Below, in pieces: positions 8,565 through 17,794 of a stretch of 64,000 nt of DNA. Below the pieces are notes generated by a model. It was given only the letters and a program-made list of their open reading frames with translations, searched no databases and was not told where the DNA came from. Numbering within the stretch: position 1 is the stretch's first letter; every line of letters begins with the position of its first letter. Position numbers and translations under genes: made by a program. The stretch is taken from positions 186,001 to 250,000 of the forward strand of contig NZ_JYGE01000006.1 in the NCBI RefSeq assembly GCF_003012055.1. The letters run 5' to 3'. The stretch is from Peptostreptococcus russellii. Its GTDB lineage: Bacteria; Bacillota; Clostridia; Peptostreptococcales; Peptostreptococcaceae.

Positions 8565-9308
8565 ATGAAAAAAAGTAAAGCTTTAACGATGACTGCTATT
8601 TTAATATCGGGATCTATTATGATGGGAAGTAAGATTTTTGCGGCAAACTCGCCTATAAAAATCAAGGAAAATACAGAGTGGACAATTAATTTTCTTAAAA
8701 GACAGCAAAAACAAAATTTAGATGATGTAGAGGCAGAAATAAATAAGGTAAACAAAGACACTGCCATTACAAACTTTAATATGGATTCTGCTAAAGGTAG
8801 ATTTGAAGATGTTGTTTTTTTAGGGGATTCAATCACGGAATACTTAAAAGAAGGCAATATATTGGATGAAGCCAGTGTTTTGGCTATGAAAGGTGAACAT
8901 ATAAATCAAGCAAGTAAGCATTTGAAGGAAATAAAAAATCTAAAACCAAAACAAATAGTTATTTTATATGGTGCCAATGATATAAATGCTTATTCTCCAG
9001 AAAAATATAAAGAAGAATATATCAAGCTGGTAAAATCTATTAAAAAGGTAGATCCAGGTGTAAAGATTTATTTACAAGCACCTCTTCCAGTTAATGAAAT
9101 CGTTGCTTCTAAGAAGGATATGAGAATAAATAATGATAATATAAAAATGTTTTCAGATAAAGTAAAGGAAGTAGCTAGTGTAACAGGAGTTAATTTCTTA
9201 TCGTCTGATGGATTAGTTACATCAAGTGATTTATATGAGCAAGATGGAATACATTTCAAGTATGCTTTTTATAAAAACTGGTTATTTTTCTTAAGTGAAA
9301 ATATTTAG
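8565..9308 (+). CDS. Secreted SGNH/GDSL-type hydrolase of the O-acetylation operon
   Basis: About 247 residues. An N-terminal signal peptide (MKKSKALTMTAILISG..., probable cleavage after KIFA) points to export. SGNH blocks are visible: GDS with Ser89 (VVFLGDSITEY), the block III ASN-type motif in LYGANDINAY, and the C-terminal Asp227-X-X-His230 pair (DGIHF). Enzymes of this fold move or remove acetyl groups on surface polysaccharides. ATG 8565 is preferred; ATG 8556 is in frame but would sit on the only weak SD. The downstream genes follow at 13-16 bp, so it is the first gene of the operon. Confidence 0.8.
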   Translation: MKKSKALTMTAILISGSIMMGSKIFAANSPIKIKENTEWTINFLKRQQKQNLDDVEAEINKVNKDTAITNFNMDSAKGRFEDVVFLGDSITEYLKEGNILDEASVLAMKGEHINQASKHLKEIKNLKPKQIVILYGANDINAYSPEKYKEEYIKLVKSIKKVDPGVKIYLQAPLPVNEIVASKKDMRINNDNIKMFSDKVKEVASVTGVNFLSSDGLVTSSDLYEQDGIHFKYAFYKNWLFFLSENI

Positions 9309-9321
9309 GGAGGTGTGCTAT

Positions 9322-9975
9322 TTGAATAATGAAGAGGACAAGAAAAAACCACCTGTAAACTATGAACATACTGCAAGGTTGAGAATAGTGAAAGATGTGA
9401 AAGAACAAAAAGATGGCAAGAAACCTAGAGTGAATGATTTGAAAGAAAAAAAATCTATTAAAGAGGACGCAAGTGTGACAGCGAGTAGAAAACCTATGAA
9501 GATGAGCAGCATATATAGGAAAAAATATACTCTTTTAGCAGTTATAGTATGTGCAGTATTTATATTAGCATATCAGTTTATAAAAGTTAAAGATGTTGAT
9601 TTTGCTGCACTTAGGTCTAATATTTCAAAAAATATAGATACAAGTGAACTATATATTGGAAATGAACAGGACTTAAGAAAATTATATGGAATTAATCAAA
9701 ATGAAATTGAAAACTATGTCTCATTCGCACCTAAGAGCAATATGGATGCCAATGAGATTTTAGTAGTAAAATGCAATTCAGAATACTCGGACATAGTGAT
9801 GAAAAAAGTACAAGGAAGAGTAGATTCACAGTCTAACAGTTTTAAAAACTATGCCCCAGATCAATATAAAATAATTTCTTCTAGTGAGCTAAAGAAAAAG
9901 GGAGATTATATATATTTTGTATCGGCAAAGGATGTAAATGCTGTAGATAATATTATAAAAAAAAGTTATAAATAA
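9322..9975 (+). CDS. DUF4358-like membrane-anchored protein
   Basis: About 217 residues, starting at TTG 9322 behind AGGGAGGTG (9307-9315). A Lys-rich cytoplasmic part (1-65) is followed by one membrane helix (about 69-88, LLAVIVCAVFILAYQF) and an extracellular domain whose pattern (ANEILVVKC, KNYAPDQYKIISSSELKKKGDYIYFVSAK) resembles DUF4358. Such proteins occur beside MBOAT and DHHW genes in Clostridia. It probably helps the surface O-acetylation machinery; its exact role is unknown. Confidence 0.7.
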   Translation: MNNEEDKKKPPVNYEHTARLRIVKDVKEQKDGKKPRVNDLKEKKSIKEDASVTASRKPMKMSSIYRKKYTLLAVIVCAVFILAYQFIKVKDVDFAALRSNISKNIDTSELYIGNEQDLRKLYGINQNEIENYVSFAPKSNMDANEILVVKCNSEYSDIVMKKVQGRVDSQSNSFKNYAPDQYKIISSSELKKKGDYIYFVSAKDVNAVDNIIKKSYK

Positions 9976-9990
9976 GGGAAGGTGAGAGTT

Positions 9991-11397
9991 TTGAGTTTTA
10001 CTAGTTTAACATTTTTATTCTTGTTCTTCCCGATAGCGATGATAATTTATACAGTAGTTCCGGGAAAAATAAAAAATAAAGTTCTTCTAGCTTTAAGTTT
10101 ATTTTTCTATAGCTGGGGAGAACCGAGATATCTAATATTAATGATAGTATCAATCTTAGTAACGTGGTTTGGCGTTAGGATGATGTATGATATTAGAAAA
10201 AGACGTGAAGAAGCAAAGTTTTATATGGTTTGCTTGATTGTAGTCAATGTGGCTATACTAGCATTTTTTAAGTACTATGGATTCCTTATAGATAATTTCA
10301 ATCTTATAACAAGAATGAATCTTAGAATAGTGGATTTACCGCTGCCATTTGGTATTTCATTTTATACCTTCAAGATAATTTCTTATATAGTAGATGTCTA
10401 TACTGGAAGAACAAGGCCACAAGCAAGTTTATCAGACTTTGCACTATATATCAGTATATTCCCTCAAATTGGTGCAGGACCAATAGTTCAGTACAATGAG
10501 ATGGAAAAAGAACTTCAAAATAGAAGATGTACAACTGATAAGTTTGGAAAGGGTCTTGAAAAATTTGTAATAGGTTTTGCTAAAAAAGTTTTGATTGCAA
10601 ATAATCTGGCTTTGATATGGGCACAGGTAAAAGATATGCCTGGGCTGGAAATGTCAGCTGCAAGTGCTTGGATAGGAATAATCGCCTTTACTTTACAGAT
10701 TTATTTTGACTTTAGTGGATACTCTGATATGGCAATAGGTCTAGGGTATATGCTTGGATTTAAGTGGGCAGAAAACTTTAATTATCCTTACATATCTAAG
10801 AGTGCGACGGAATTTTGGAGAAGATGGCATATATCTCTTGGAAATTGGTTTAAGACATATATCTACTTTCCATTAGGTGGAAATAGAGGAAGTAAGAGAC
10901 AGCATATAAGGAATATATTCATAGTATGGATGGTTACTGGACTATGGCATGGTGCTAGCTGGAATTTTGTAATATGGGGTCTATATTTTGGAATTATTAT
11001 ATATTTAGAGAAAGTAAAGATACTAGGATTCCTTGAAAATAGAAACAGTAAGCTTCAAACGCTATACTGCTTGTTGATAGTAGTGTTGGGTTGGGTAATG
11101 TTTGATCTTCAAGGAATTTCACAGATTATGAAGTTCTATAGCAATATGTTTGTAGTTGGAGCAAGTGGAATAATAGATCCATCTGCTAAGTACTTATTTA
11201 CTACTTCTTGGAAGATTATAGTAATAGCAATGATTGGTTCAACAACTCTTGTAAAGAGTGTAATAGATAATATAAAATCTAGGTTTGGAAAAGCTGGATA
11301 CATAGCTATATCAATATTCTATTTTGTAATATTTATGTTAGCAGTATCTTCTTTGATAGGTGAGAGTTATAGTCCATTCCTATACTTTAATTTTTAG
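9991..11397 (+). CDS. MBOAT-family O-acyltransferase (AlgI/DltB/PatA-like)
   Basis: A polytopic membrane O-acyltransferase of about 468 residues. Members carry acetyl or alanyl groups across the membrane for transfer to exopolysaccharide, peptidoglycan or teichoic acid. It begins MSFTSLTFLFLFFPIAM, the usual AlgI-type N-terminus. The core PLPFGISFYTFKIISY, the DFSGYSDMAIGLGYMLGF motif, FWRRWHISLGNWFKTYIYFPLGG and the catalytic-type His320 in GLWHGASW are all present. TTG 9991 is chosen since GGAAGGTGAG (9978-9985) is a well-placed SD; GTG 9982 overlaps it. It is flanked by SGNH, DUF4358 and DHHW genes, which supports surface-polymer acetylation. Confidence 0.92.
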   Translation: MSFTSLTFLFLFFPIAMIIYTVVPGKIKNKVLLALSLFFYSWGEPRYLILMIVSILVTWFGVRMMYDIRKRREEAKFYMVCLIVVNVAILAFFKYYGFLIDNFNLITRMNLRIVDLPLPFGISFYTFKIISYIVDVYTGRTRPQASLSDFALYISIFPQIGAGPIVQYNEMEKELQNRRCTTDKFGKGLEKFVIGFAKKVLIANNLALIWAQVKDMPGLEMSAASAWIGIIAFTLQIYFDFSGYSDMAIGLGYMLGFKWAENFNYPYISKSATEFWRRWHISLGNWFKTYIYFPLGGNRGSKRQHIRNIFIVWMVTGLWHGASWNFVIWGLYFGIIIYLEKVKILGFLENRNSKLQTLYCLLIVVLGWVMFDLQGISQIMKFYSNMFVVGASGIIDPSAKYLFTTSWKIIVIAMIGSTTLVKSVIDNIKSRFGKAGYIAISIFYFVIFMLAVSSLIGESYSPFLYFNF

Positions 11398-11413
11398 CTG
11401 GAGGTGATGCAGG

Positions 11414-13129
11414 ATGAGTAAAAAAAGAAAAAGATATGTAGAACCTGAGATGCCTGACAGCCTTAAAAAGTTATTGGATTTGGATGTAGAACATGATCCA
11501 ACGTATATTAGAACAACTAGCAAAAAGCCTGCAGGTAAAGGCAAAAGACCAAATAAAAATACTGGCTCTAAAAAAAAGCAAGGTTCAAAAAACCAGGGGC
11601 CTTCTTCTCCTAGAACAAAAAAGAAGCAGACTAGTGCTGCAAGACCGAAGTCTTCAAAAAGACCGAGTCAAGCAAGACCAAGTCAAGCAAGATCGAGTCA
11701 AGCAAGGCCAAGTCAAGCAAGACCGAGTCAAGCAAGACCAAGCTCTAGTAAACAAAAGCCGTACGCTTCTAGAGCAGAACAAACTCAAAGAATACAAAAA
11801 AATAAGATAGAAAATGCACAGAGAAAGCAGATAGCAAAGAAAAAAGTTCAAAAAAAGAAAAAACCAAGAAAAAGAGCTAATTTCTTGCAGATAATTGTAT
11901 ACTCTATCGTAATTTTCTTTAACTTTATATTTAGAGGTGGAGATAAGAAAAAATATATAAAAGAAGAGAGAAGAAGAGTATTAGATTATAAATTCTATAG
12001 AAACCTAACTATAGGAGCTATGTTGTTAGTAACCGTAATGACTATAGCAGTAATGGCAACTCCTAGTCAAAAACTTTCAGTGGCAGAGAACAGAGAGTTA
12101 CAAATGAAACCAAAGTTTTCTATGGCGAAGTTTATCAATGGAAGTTATTCCAAAGATTATGCAAAGTACATGTCTGATCAGTTCCCTAAGAGAAGCAGTT
12201 TTATCAAAACAAAGGCTAAGATGGATATGATGTTTGGCAAGAAGGAAATAAATGGAGTTTATGTTTGTAAAGATGGATATCTGATGGAAGGCTTTAAAAA
12301 ATCAGACAAAGAAACAACTAAAGAAAAAATGGATGCAATAAATAAATTTGTTAATGATAATTCAAAACTAAAAACAAGGATGATGATAGTTCCAAATAAA
12401 GTGGAGATTTATAATAATTTATTGCCTGCAAATGCTCCAGTAGATCCTCAAGCAGAATATTTAAAAGAGTTAAGCTCCATGGCTGATAATAAAATCAAAT
12501 TTATAAACTTAATAGAAGATTTTAATAAAGTTAAAAATGCAGAACAACTTTACTTTAGGACGGATCACCACTGGACTAGTGATGGGGCATACAAAGCCTA
12601 CTTGACTTATTGTAAAAATTCGGGAATGGATCCTGCTAGTGAAAGCACATTTACAAAAGCTTTAGCAAAGGATAAATTCTACGGAAGTCTGTATTATAAA
12701 AATGGTGCTCAGATAGGTTCTCCAGATAAGTTATATTTGTATATTCAAGAGGATAATAAGCCTTTAATAACAAAATACTTTGATACTAAGGCAAAGTTAC
12801 CAACTCTTTATGATTATTCTAAGTTAGATGGAAGAGATCCATATGAGGTATTCACGGGAGGAAATCATACTCAGATTAAAATAAGAACTAATGTAAAAAC
12901 TGATAAGAAACTATTAGTTATAAAAGATTCTTATGCAAATGCAATGTTACCTTTCTTGGTAAATAACTATTCTGAAATAAATGTTATAGATTTGAGGTAT
13001 TACACAGGAACTGTAGAAGAGGTAATAAATAATAATGATATTACAGATGTATTGATACTTTATAATGTCAATACTTTCAATACTGATTCATCAATTTTGA
13101 GTATAAACAATAAGCCAAAAAGAAGTTAG
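11414..13129 (+). CDS. DHHW family protein with a Lys-rich, RPSQA-repeat cytoplasmic tail
   Basis: A 571-residue protein and the probable acetyl-transferring partner of the MBOAT. Residues 1-150 are disordered and very basic, including five copies of RPSQA. Two hydrophobic segments follow (about 155-176 and 198-216). The extracellular domain contains the signature D384-H385-H386-W387 (LYFRTDHHWTSDGAY) and a late Ser segment (LLVIKDSYANAMLPFL), as in DHHW/AlgX-like SGNH proteins. GGAGGTGATG precedes ATG 11414. It ends the operon before the terminator at 13218. The long repeat-bearing N-terminus is unusual and of unknown use. Confidence 0.85.
   Translation: MSKKRKRYVEPEMPDSLKKLLDLDVEHDPTYIRTTSKKPAGKGKRPNKNTGSKKKQGSKNQGPSSPRTKKKQTSAARPKSSKRPSQARPSQARSSQARPSQARPSQARPSSSKQKPYASRAEQTQRIQKNKIENAQRKQIAKKKVQKKKKPRKRANFLQIIVYSIVIFFNFIFRGGDKKKYIKEERRRVLDYKFYRNLTIGAMLLVTVMTIAVMATPSQKLSVAENRELQMKPKFSMAKFINGSYSKDYAKYMSDQFPKRSSFIKTKAKMDMMFGKKEINGVYVCKDGYLMEGFKKSDKETTKEKMDAINKFVNDNSKLKTRMMIVPNKVEIYNNLLPANAPVDPQAEYLKELSSMADNKIKFINLIEDFNKVKNAEQLYFRTDHHWTSDGAYKAYLTYCKNSGMDPASESTFTKALAKDKFYGSLYYKNGAQIGSPDKLYLYIQEDNKPLITKYFDTKAKLPTLYDYSKLDGRDPYEVFTGGNHTQIKIRTNVKTDKKLLVIKDSYANAMLPFLVNNYSEINVIDLRYYTGTVEEVINNNDITDVLILYNVNTFNTDSSILSINNKPKRS
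11661..11735 (+). repeat. 15-bp coding minisatellite, five units
   Basis: Five tandem 15-bp units (consensus GACCGAGTCAAGCAA, one or two substitutions each) encode RPSQA or RSSQA. A sixth, decayed unit follows. Being a multiple of three, copy-number change keeps the DHHW gene in frame. The repeat also opens false ORFs in other frames. Confidence 0.9.
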
Positions 13130-13217
13130 TATGAAGTATAAAAATTTTAAGGAAAGATTATATTGTTTTAAAATTTGAAAATATTTATTGGATTAAAAAA
13201 TTGATATTTAGATTAGA

Positions 13218-13247
13218 AAATGCGAGCTAACAGCTCGCATTTTTTAT
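13218..13247 (+). terminator. Terminator of the O-acetylation operon
   Basis: AAATGCGAGCT (13218-13228) and AGCTCGCATTT (13232-13242) form a tight stem with a short loop, then a T run. Confidence 0.85.
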
Positions 13248-13497
13248 TTCTTAAAAATTTGGACGTTGAAATTGACTCTAAATATACTTACTCAGTTGCT
13301 TTGCTCAATGCCTGAAAAGATAGAGGTAGAAAAAGTATTAAAAGTAGGGAAAGTCTAAGAAATAGAGTAAAAAATTAACAGCAATAGAAAAAAAAATCTA
13401 GCAAAAAAGAAAAACATAAAGAGCATAATAATAGAAGATAAAACATATAATTGTAAAAGAGTCGAATAGTATAAAATAAAAAGGGCTCTATGAAATT

Positions 13498-13540
13498 AAG
13501 ACAGTATAACTATGGAAATATGGTGCATACTGTCTTTTTA
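13498..13540 (+). terminator. Orphan intrinsic terminator
   Basis: AAGACAGTAT (13498-13507) pairs with ATACTGTCTT (13527-13536) and runs into T residues. No gene lies between it and the previous terminator. Confidence 0.7.
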
Positions 13541-13690
13541 TTTGTAATTATATGGTTTATAGAGAGATTTACAAAAATATTAAGTAAGCGATAATTGTAA
13601 AAACAGAAATAAAAAAAGCTAAATCAATAATCGCTTAATCGAAAAGTATAAAAATATATATGATTTATTTATTAAAAGACCTTGAAAAAA

Positions 13691-13718
13691 TTGACTAGAT
13701 ATGATAAAATAATATACT
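13691..13718 (+). promoter_or_regulatory. Promoter of rpoB-rpoC
   Basis: TTGACT (13691-13696), 16-bp spacer, TATACT (13713-13718). It gives rpoBC its own promoter, as needed because the genes are detached from rplJL, and leaves a leader of about 215 nt. Confidence 0.6.
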
Positions 13719-13724
13719 GCTTAT

Positions 13725-13930
13725 GCTGTGAAATAGTACTCGTTTTTGTTAATGACGTAGTATTATTTTGTTAGCGCATTTATTGCGATAAGCATTATTT
13801 TATTAGATAATTGCGATTTATAAAGTGGGCTCGTAGAGGTAAATTTCTTTTGCATTTAATTACTAGAGCGAGGTGGATTTATAAGCGTGGACTCATAAAT
13901 TAACAAATGCAATAAAATTTAATTTAGTGA
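13725..13930 (+). promoter_or_regulatory. Structured rpoB leader with imperfect direct repeat
   Basis: The leader holds a pair of similar 20-nt elements, both beginning ATTTATAA and containing GTGG-CTC (13815-13836 and 13877-13898). A long-range stem TTGCATTT (13850-13857) with AAATGCAA (13905-13912) closes just before the SD. Hairpins near 13735-13770 (AATAGTACT with AGTATTATT) precede it. No known family was recognised. Confidence 0.4.
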
Positions 13931-13940
13931 GGTGAAAATT

Positions 13941-16900
13941 GTGGTACCACATCCAGTGATGATTGGAAAAAGAGAAAGAATGAGCTTTTCCAAGATTAAG
14001 GAAATAGCTGACGTTCCAAATCTAATTGAGATTCAAGCAGACTCATATGATTGGTTCTTAAGAGAAGGCTTAAAAGAGGTATTTACAGACATATCACCAA
14101 TAGAAGATTATACAGGAAATCTTATATTGGAGTTTGTGGATTATTCTCTAGATGAAAAGCCAAAGTACGATATTGAAGAGTGTAAGGAAAGAGACAGCAC
14201 TTACTGCGCCCCTTTAAAGGTGAAGGTTAGACTTATAAATAAGGAAACTGGAGAAATAAAGGAACAGGAAGTATTTATGGGAGATTTCCCTCTAATGACA
14301 GACAGAGGTACTTTTATCATAAATGGTGCAGAAAGAGTTATCGTATCACAATTAGTTAGATCTCCAGGTGTTTATTACGCTGAAGAGAGAGATAAGACAG
14401 GTAGCAGATTAATTTCTTCTACTGTAATACCTAACAGAGGTGCTTGGTTAGAATATGAAACAGATTCTTCAGGCATTATATCAGTTAGAGTTGATAGAAC
14501 TAGAAAGCAACCAGTAACAGTACTTCTAAGAGCTCTAGGAATAGGTACAGATATGGAAATATTAGACCTATTAGGTGATGACGAGAGATTAAGAGCCACA
14601 TTAGAAAAGGATAATACGACTAATGTTGAAGAGGGACTTGTAGAAATTTATAAGAAATTAAGACCAGGTGAGCCTCCTACAGTAGAGAGTGCTTCATCAC
14701 TTCTTAACTCATTATTCTTTGATCCAAAGAGATATGATTTAGCCAAAGTTGGTAGATATAAGTTCAATAAGAAACTAGCTCTTTGTTATAGAATAATGGA
14801 TAAGGTAGCTTCAAGAGATATAGTAAATGAAGAAACTGGAGAAGTGTTTGTAAACGCTGGCGAAAAGATAGAGCTTGATGTAGCAAAGAAAATCCAAAAC
14901 TCAGGTATTAATCAGGTTTGGGTAGCTGTTGAAAGCGAAAAGGAAATTAAGGTAATTGGAAATAATTTCGTAGATATTCAATCTCATGTAGACTTTGATA
15001 TATCAGATTTAGAAATTAAAGAAGATGTTCATTATCCTACTTTAAAGGAAATACTAGAAAAGTATGATGATGAAAATGAAATTAAGGAAGTAATAAAGGC
15101 TAATATGAAGGCACTAGTACCAAAGCACATTCTGCTTGATGATATTATTGCGTCTATAAGCTATGAATTCGGTCTATTTTATATAATAGAAGGAAAATAC
15201 AGAGTTGGTAATGTCGATGATATAGACCATTTAGGAAACAGAAGAATAAGATGTGTTGGAGAGCTTCTTCAGAATCAGGTTCGTATAGGTTTCTCTAGAA
15301 TGGAAAGAGTTATAAAGGAAAGAATGACAGTTCAAGATATGGAAACTATCACTCCTCAGGCTCTTGTAAATATCAGACCAGTATCTGCGGCAATAAAGGA
15401 ATTCTTTGGTAGTTCTCAGTTGTCACAGTTCATGGACCAGACAAATCCACTATCAGAGCTAACTCATAAGAGAAGATTATCAGCTCTAGGACCAGGTGGA
15501 CTTTCAAGAGAAAGAGCAGGGTTCGAAGTTCGTGACGTTCACCATTCACACTATGGTAGAATATGTCCAATAGAGACTCCAGAAGGACCAAATATCGGTC
15601 TTATAAACTCTCTTTCAACTTATGCAAAGATAAATGAGTATGGATTTATTGAATCTCCATACAGAAGATATGACAAGGAAAATAAGGTTGTTACAGATGA
15701 AATACATTACTTAACAGCTGATGAGGAAGATTTATATGTAAGAGCTCAGGCCAATGAGCCTCTAGATGATGATGGACACTTCGTAAATAACAGAGTAATC
15801 TGTAGAACTGTACATGGTGCAGTTGAATTGGTTCCAGAAGATAGAGTTGACTACATGGATATATCTCCTAAGCAGGTTGTTTCTGTTGCGACAGCTATGA
15901 TTCCTTTCTTGGAAAACGACGATGCCAATAGAGCGCTTATGGGATCAAACATGCAGCGTCAGGCAGTTCCACTAGTAAGAAGAGAAGCTCCTATTATCGG
16001 TACAGGTATCGAGTATAGAGCAGCAAAAGACTCTGGTGCAGTGGTTGTAGCTAAAAATAGCGGTATTGTAGATAGAGTATCTGCTGATGAAATACTTATA
16101 AAGAAAGAAAACGGAGATAAGGATAAGTATAAGTTACTTAAGTTTAAGAGATCAAACTCTGGTACTTGTGTAAACCAGACTCCAATAGTAAGCAAGGGTG
16201 AAGTAGTAGAAGCAGGAGACGTTATAGCAGACGGTCCAGCTACTGATCTTGGAGAAATAGCACTTGGTAGAAACTGCTTGATAGCATTTATGACTTGGGA
16301 AGGTTATAACTACGAGGATGCCGTTTTAATAAATGAAAAATTAGTTAAAGAAGATAGATTATCTACTATTCATATAGAAGAATATGAATGTGAAGCTAGA
16401 GATACAAAGTTAGGACCTGAAGAAATAACTAGAGATATACCAAATGTAGGTGAAAATGCAATCAAGAACCTAGATGATAGAGGTATAATAAGAATAGGTG
16501 CTGAAGTAAACTCAGGCGACATACTAGTAGGTAAGGTTACACCAAAGGGTGAAACTGAACTGACTCCAGAAGAAAGACTTCTAAGAGCTATCTTTGGAGA
16601 AAAGGCAAGAGAAGTAAGAGATACTTCACTTAAGGTTCCACACGGTGAATCAGGAATTATAGTTGATATTAAGATATTTACAAGAGAAAATGGAGATGAT
16701 TTGTCACCAGGTGTAAATGAACTTGTTAGATGCTATATTGCTAAGAAGAGAAAGATAAAAGTCGGCGATAAGATGGCCGGACGTCATGGTAATAAGGGTG
16801 TTATCTCTAGAGTATTACCAGAAGAAGATATGCCATACATGGAAGATGGTACTCCAATGGATATAGTACTTAATCCACAGGGTATACCTTCTCGTATGAA

Positions 16901-17669
16901 CATCGGTCAGGTACTAGAGGTTCATCTAGGACTAGCAGCTAAAAAGCTTGGATGGCATGTTGCTACTTCAGTATTTGATGGAGCGAATGAGTATGATATT
17001 ATGGACGCTCTTGAAGAAGCAGGATATCCAAGAAATGGTAAGCTAGAACTATTTGATGGACGTACTGGTGATGCATTTGAAAACAATATAACAGTAGGTT
17101 ATATGTACTATCTAAAGCTACATCACTTGGTTGATGATAAGCTACATGCAAGAAGTACAGGACCATACTCACTAGTAACTCAGCAGCCACTAGGTGGTAA
17201 GGCACAGTTTGGTGGACAGAGATTTGGAGAGATGGAAGTTTGGGCACTAGAGGCTTATGGTGCATCTCATATACTTCAGGAAATATTGACAGTAAAATCG
17301 GATGACGTTAAGGGTAGAGTAGAAACTTACGAAGCAATAGTTAAGGGCGAAAACATACCAGAGCCAGGTATGCCAGAATCATTCAGAGTATTGATGAAGG
17401 AGCTTCAGTCATTATGCCTAGATGTAAATGCTTTAGATGCTGAAGGAAGTCCAATTGATATAAAGGAATCTGTTGACGAAGAAAACCATGATGATTTCAA
17501 AATAGAAAGCATTGTTCCAGATGATATAGAAGATACTCATGTAATTGAAGAAGTAGAAGAAGAAAAAGATGAGTATGAAGAAGAGGAAGAATTTGATGAA
17601 AACTTTGTCGATGAAGATGAAGATGAAGAATCAGATTTTGATGAAGAAGACTTTGAAGAAGAAGAGTAA
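13941..17669 (+). CDS. rpoB: DNA-directed RNA polymerase subunit beta
   Basis: The beta subunit of RNA polymerase, 1242 residues. GTG 13941 is chosen because GTGAGGTG (13927-13934) is a well-spaced SD; GTG 13932 lies inside it. The rifampicin-binding region is present and wild-type in appearance ([20 protein letters not shown], then [11 protein letters not shown]). Also seen are [10 protein letters not shown], the catalytic-region segment [12 protein letters not shown], and [11 protein letters not shown]. The last 49 residues are strongly acidic, with about 34 Asp or Glu, after the conserved end around [16 protein letters not shown]. It is followed by rpoC after 125 bp. Confidence 0.98.
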   Translation: MVPHPVMIGKRERMSFSKIKEIADVPNLIEIQADSYDWFLREGLKEVFTDISPIEDYTGNLILEFVDYSLDEKPKYDIEECKERDSTYCAPLKVKVRLINKETGEIKEQEVFMGDFPLMTDRGTFIINGAERVIVSQLVRSPGVYYAEERDKTGSRLISSTVIPNRGAWLEYETDSSGIISVRVDRTRKQPVTVLLRALGIGTDMEILDLLGDDERLRATLEKDNTTNVEEGLVEIYKKLRPGEPPTVESASSLLNSLFFDPKRYDLAKVGRYKFNKKLALCYRIMDKVASRDIVNEETGEVFVNAGEKIELDVAKKIQNSGINQVWVAVESEKEIKVIGNNFVDIQSHVDFDISDLEIKEDVHYPTLKEILEKYDDENEIKEVIKANMKALVPKHILLDDIIASISYEFGLFYIIEGKYRVGNVDDIDHLGNRRIRCVGELLQNQVRIGFSRMERVIKERMTVQDMETITPQALVNIRPVSAAIKEFFGSSQLSQFMDQTNPLSELTHKRRLSALGPGGLSRERAGFEVRDVHHSHYGRICPIETPEGPNIGLINSLSTYAKINEYGFIESPYRRYDKENKVVTDEIHYLTADEEDLYVRAQANEPLDDDGHFVNNRVICRTVHGAVELVPEDRVDYMDISPKQVVSVATAMIPFLENDDANRALMGSNMQRQAVPLVRREAPIIGTGIEYRAAKDSGAVVVAKNSGIVDRVSADEILIKKENGDKDKYKLLKFKRSNSGTCVNQTPIVSKGEVVEAGDVIADGPATDLGEIALGRNCLIAFMTWEGYNYEDAVLINEKLVKEDRLSTIHIEEYECEARDTKLGPEEITRDIPNVGENAIKNLDDRGIIRIGAEVNSGDILVGKVTPKGETELTPEERLLRAIFGEKAREVRDTSLKVPHGESGIIVDIKIFTRENGDDLSPGVNELVRCYIAKKRKIKVGDKMAGRHGNKGVISRVLPEEDMPYMEDGTPMDIVLNPQGIPSRMNIGQVLEVHLGLAAKKLGWHVATSVFDGANEYDIMDALEEAGYPRNGKLELFDGRTGDAFENNITVGYMYYLKLHHLVDDKLHARSTGPYSLVTQQPLGGKAQFGGQRFGEMEVWALEAYGASHILQEILTVKSDDVKGRVETYEAIVKGENIPEPGMPESFRVLMKELQSLCLDVNALDAEGSPIDIKESVDEENHDDFKIESIVPDDIEDTHVIEEVEEEKDEYEEEEEFDENFVDEDEDEESDFDEEDFEEEE

Positions 17670-17710
17670 TATTGCGTGAAATAAATTCGCAAAGCAGCTA
17701 ATTAGGGTAG

Positions 17711-17756
17711 AGGGACTTGTCATTAGGTTCTCATATCGGGAACCTAAGGGACAGTT
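17711..17756 (+). other. Hairpin in the rpoB-rpoC gap
   Basis: TTAGGTTC (17723-17730) and GAACCTAA (17740-17747) form a perfect 8-bp stem, extended below by CTTGTC with GGACAG. There is no T run, so it is not a terminator. It may be an mRNA processing or stability element between rpoB and rpoC. Confidence 0.45.
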
Positions 17757-17794
17757 GATTATATATAAGTATCGAAAAGAAGGGAGAGAACTCC

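Larger units (their letters stand above)
13130..13690 (+). other. Gene-free stretch between DHHW gene and rpoB promoter, two terminators
   Basis: No SD-start pair with a meaningful ORF was found. Two good terminators (13218-13247 and 13498-13540) about 250 bp apart bracket AT-rich, A-rich sequence. The second terminator has no gene to serve, which hints at a short noncoding transcript, but no convincing promoter was seen. Confidence 0.4.

Noticed and set aside
11654-11851. ORFs in other frames over the RPSQA repeat
   Set aside because: They are by-products of the 15-bp repeat being open in several frames and have no SD.
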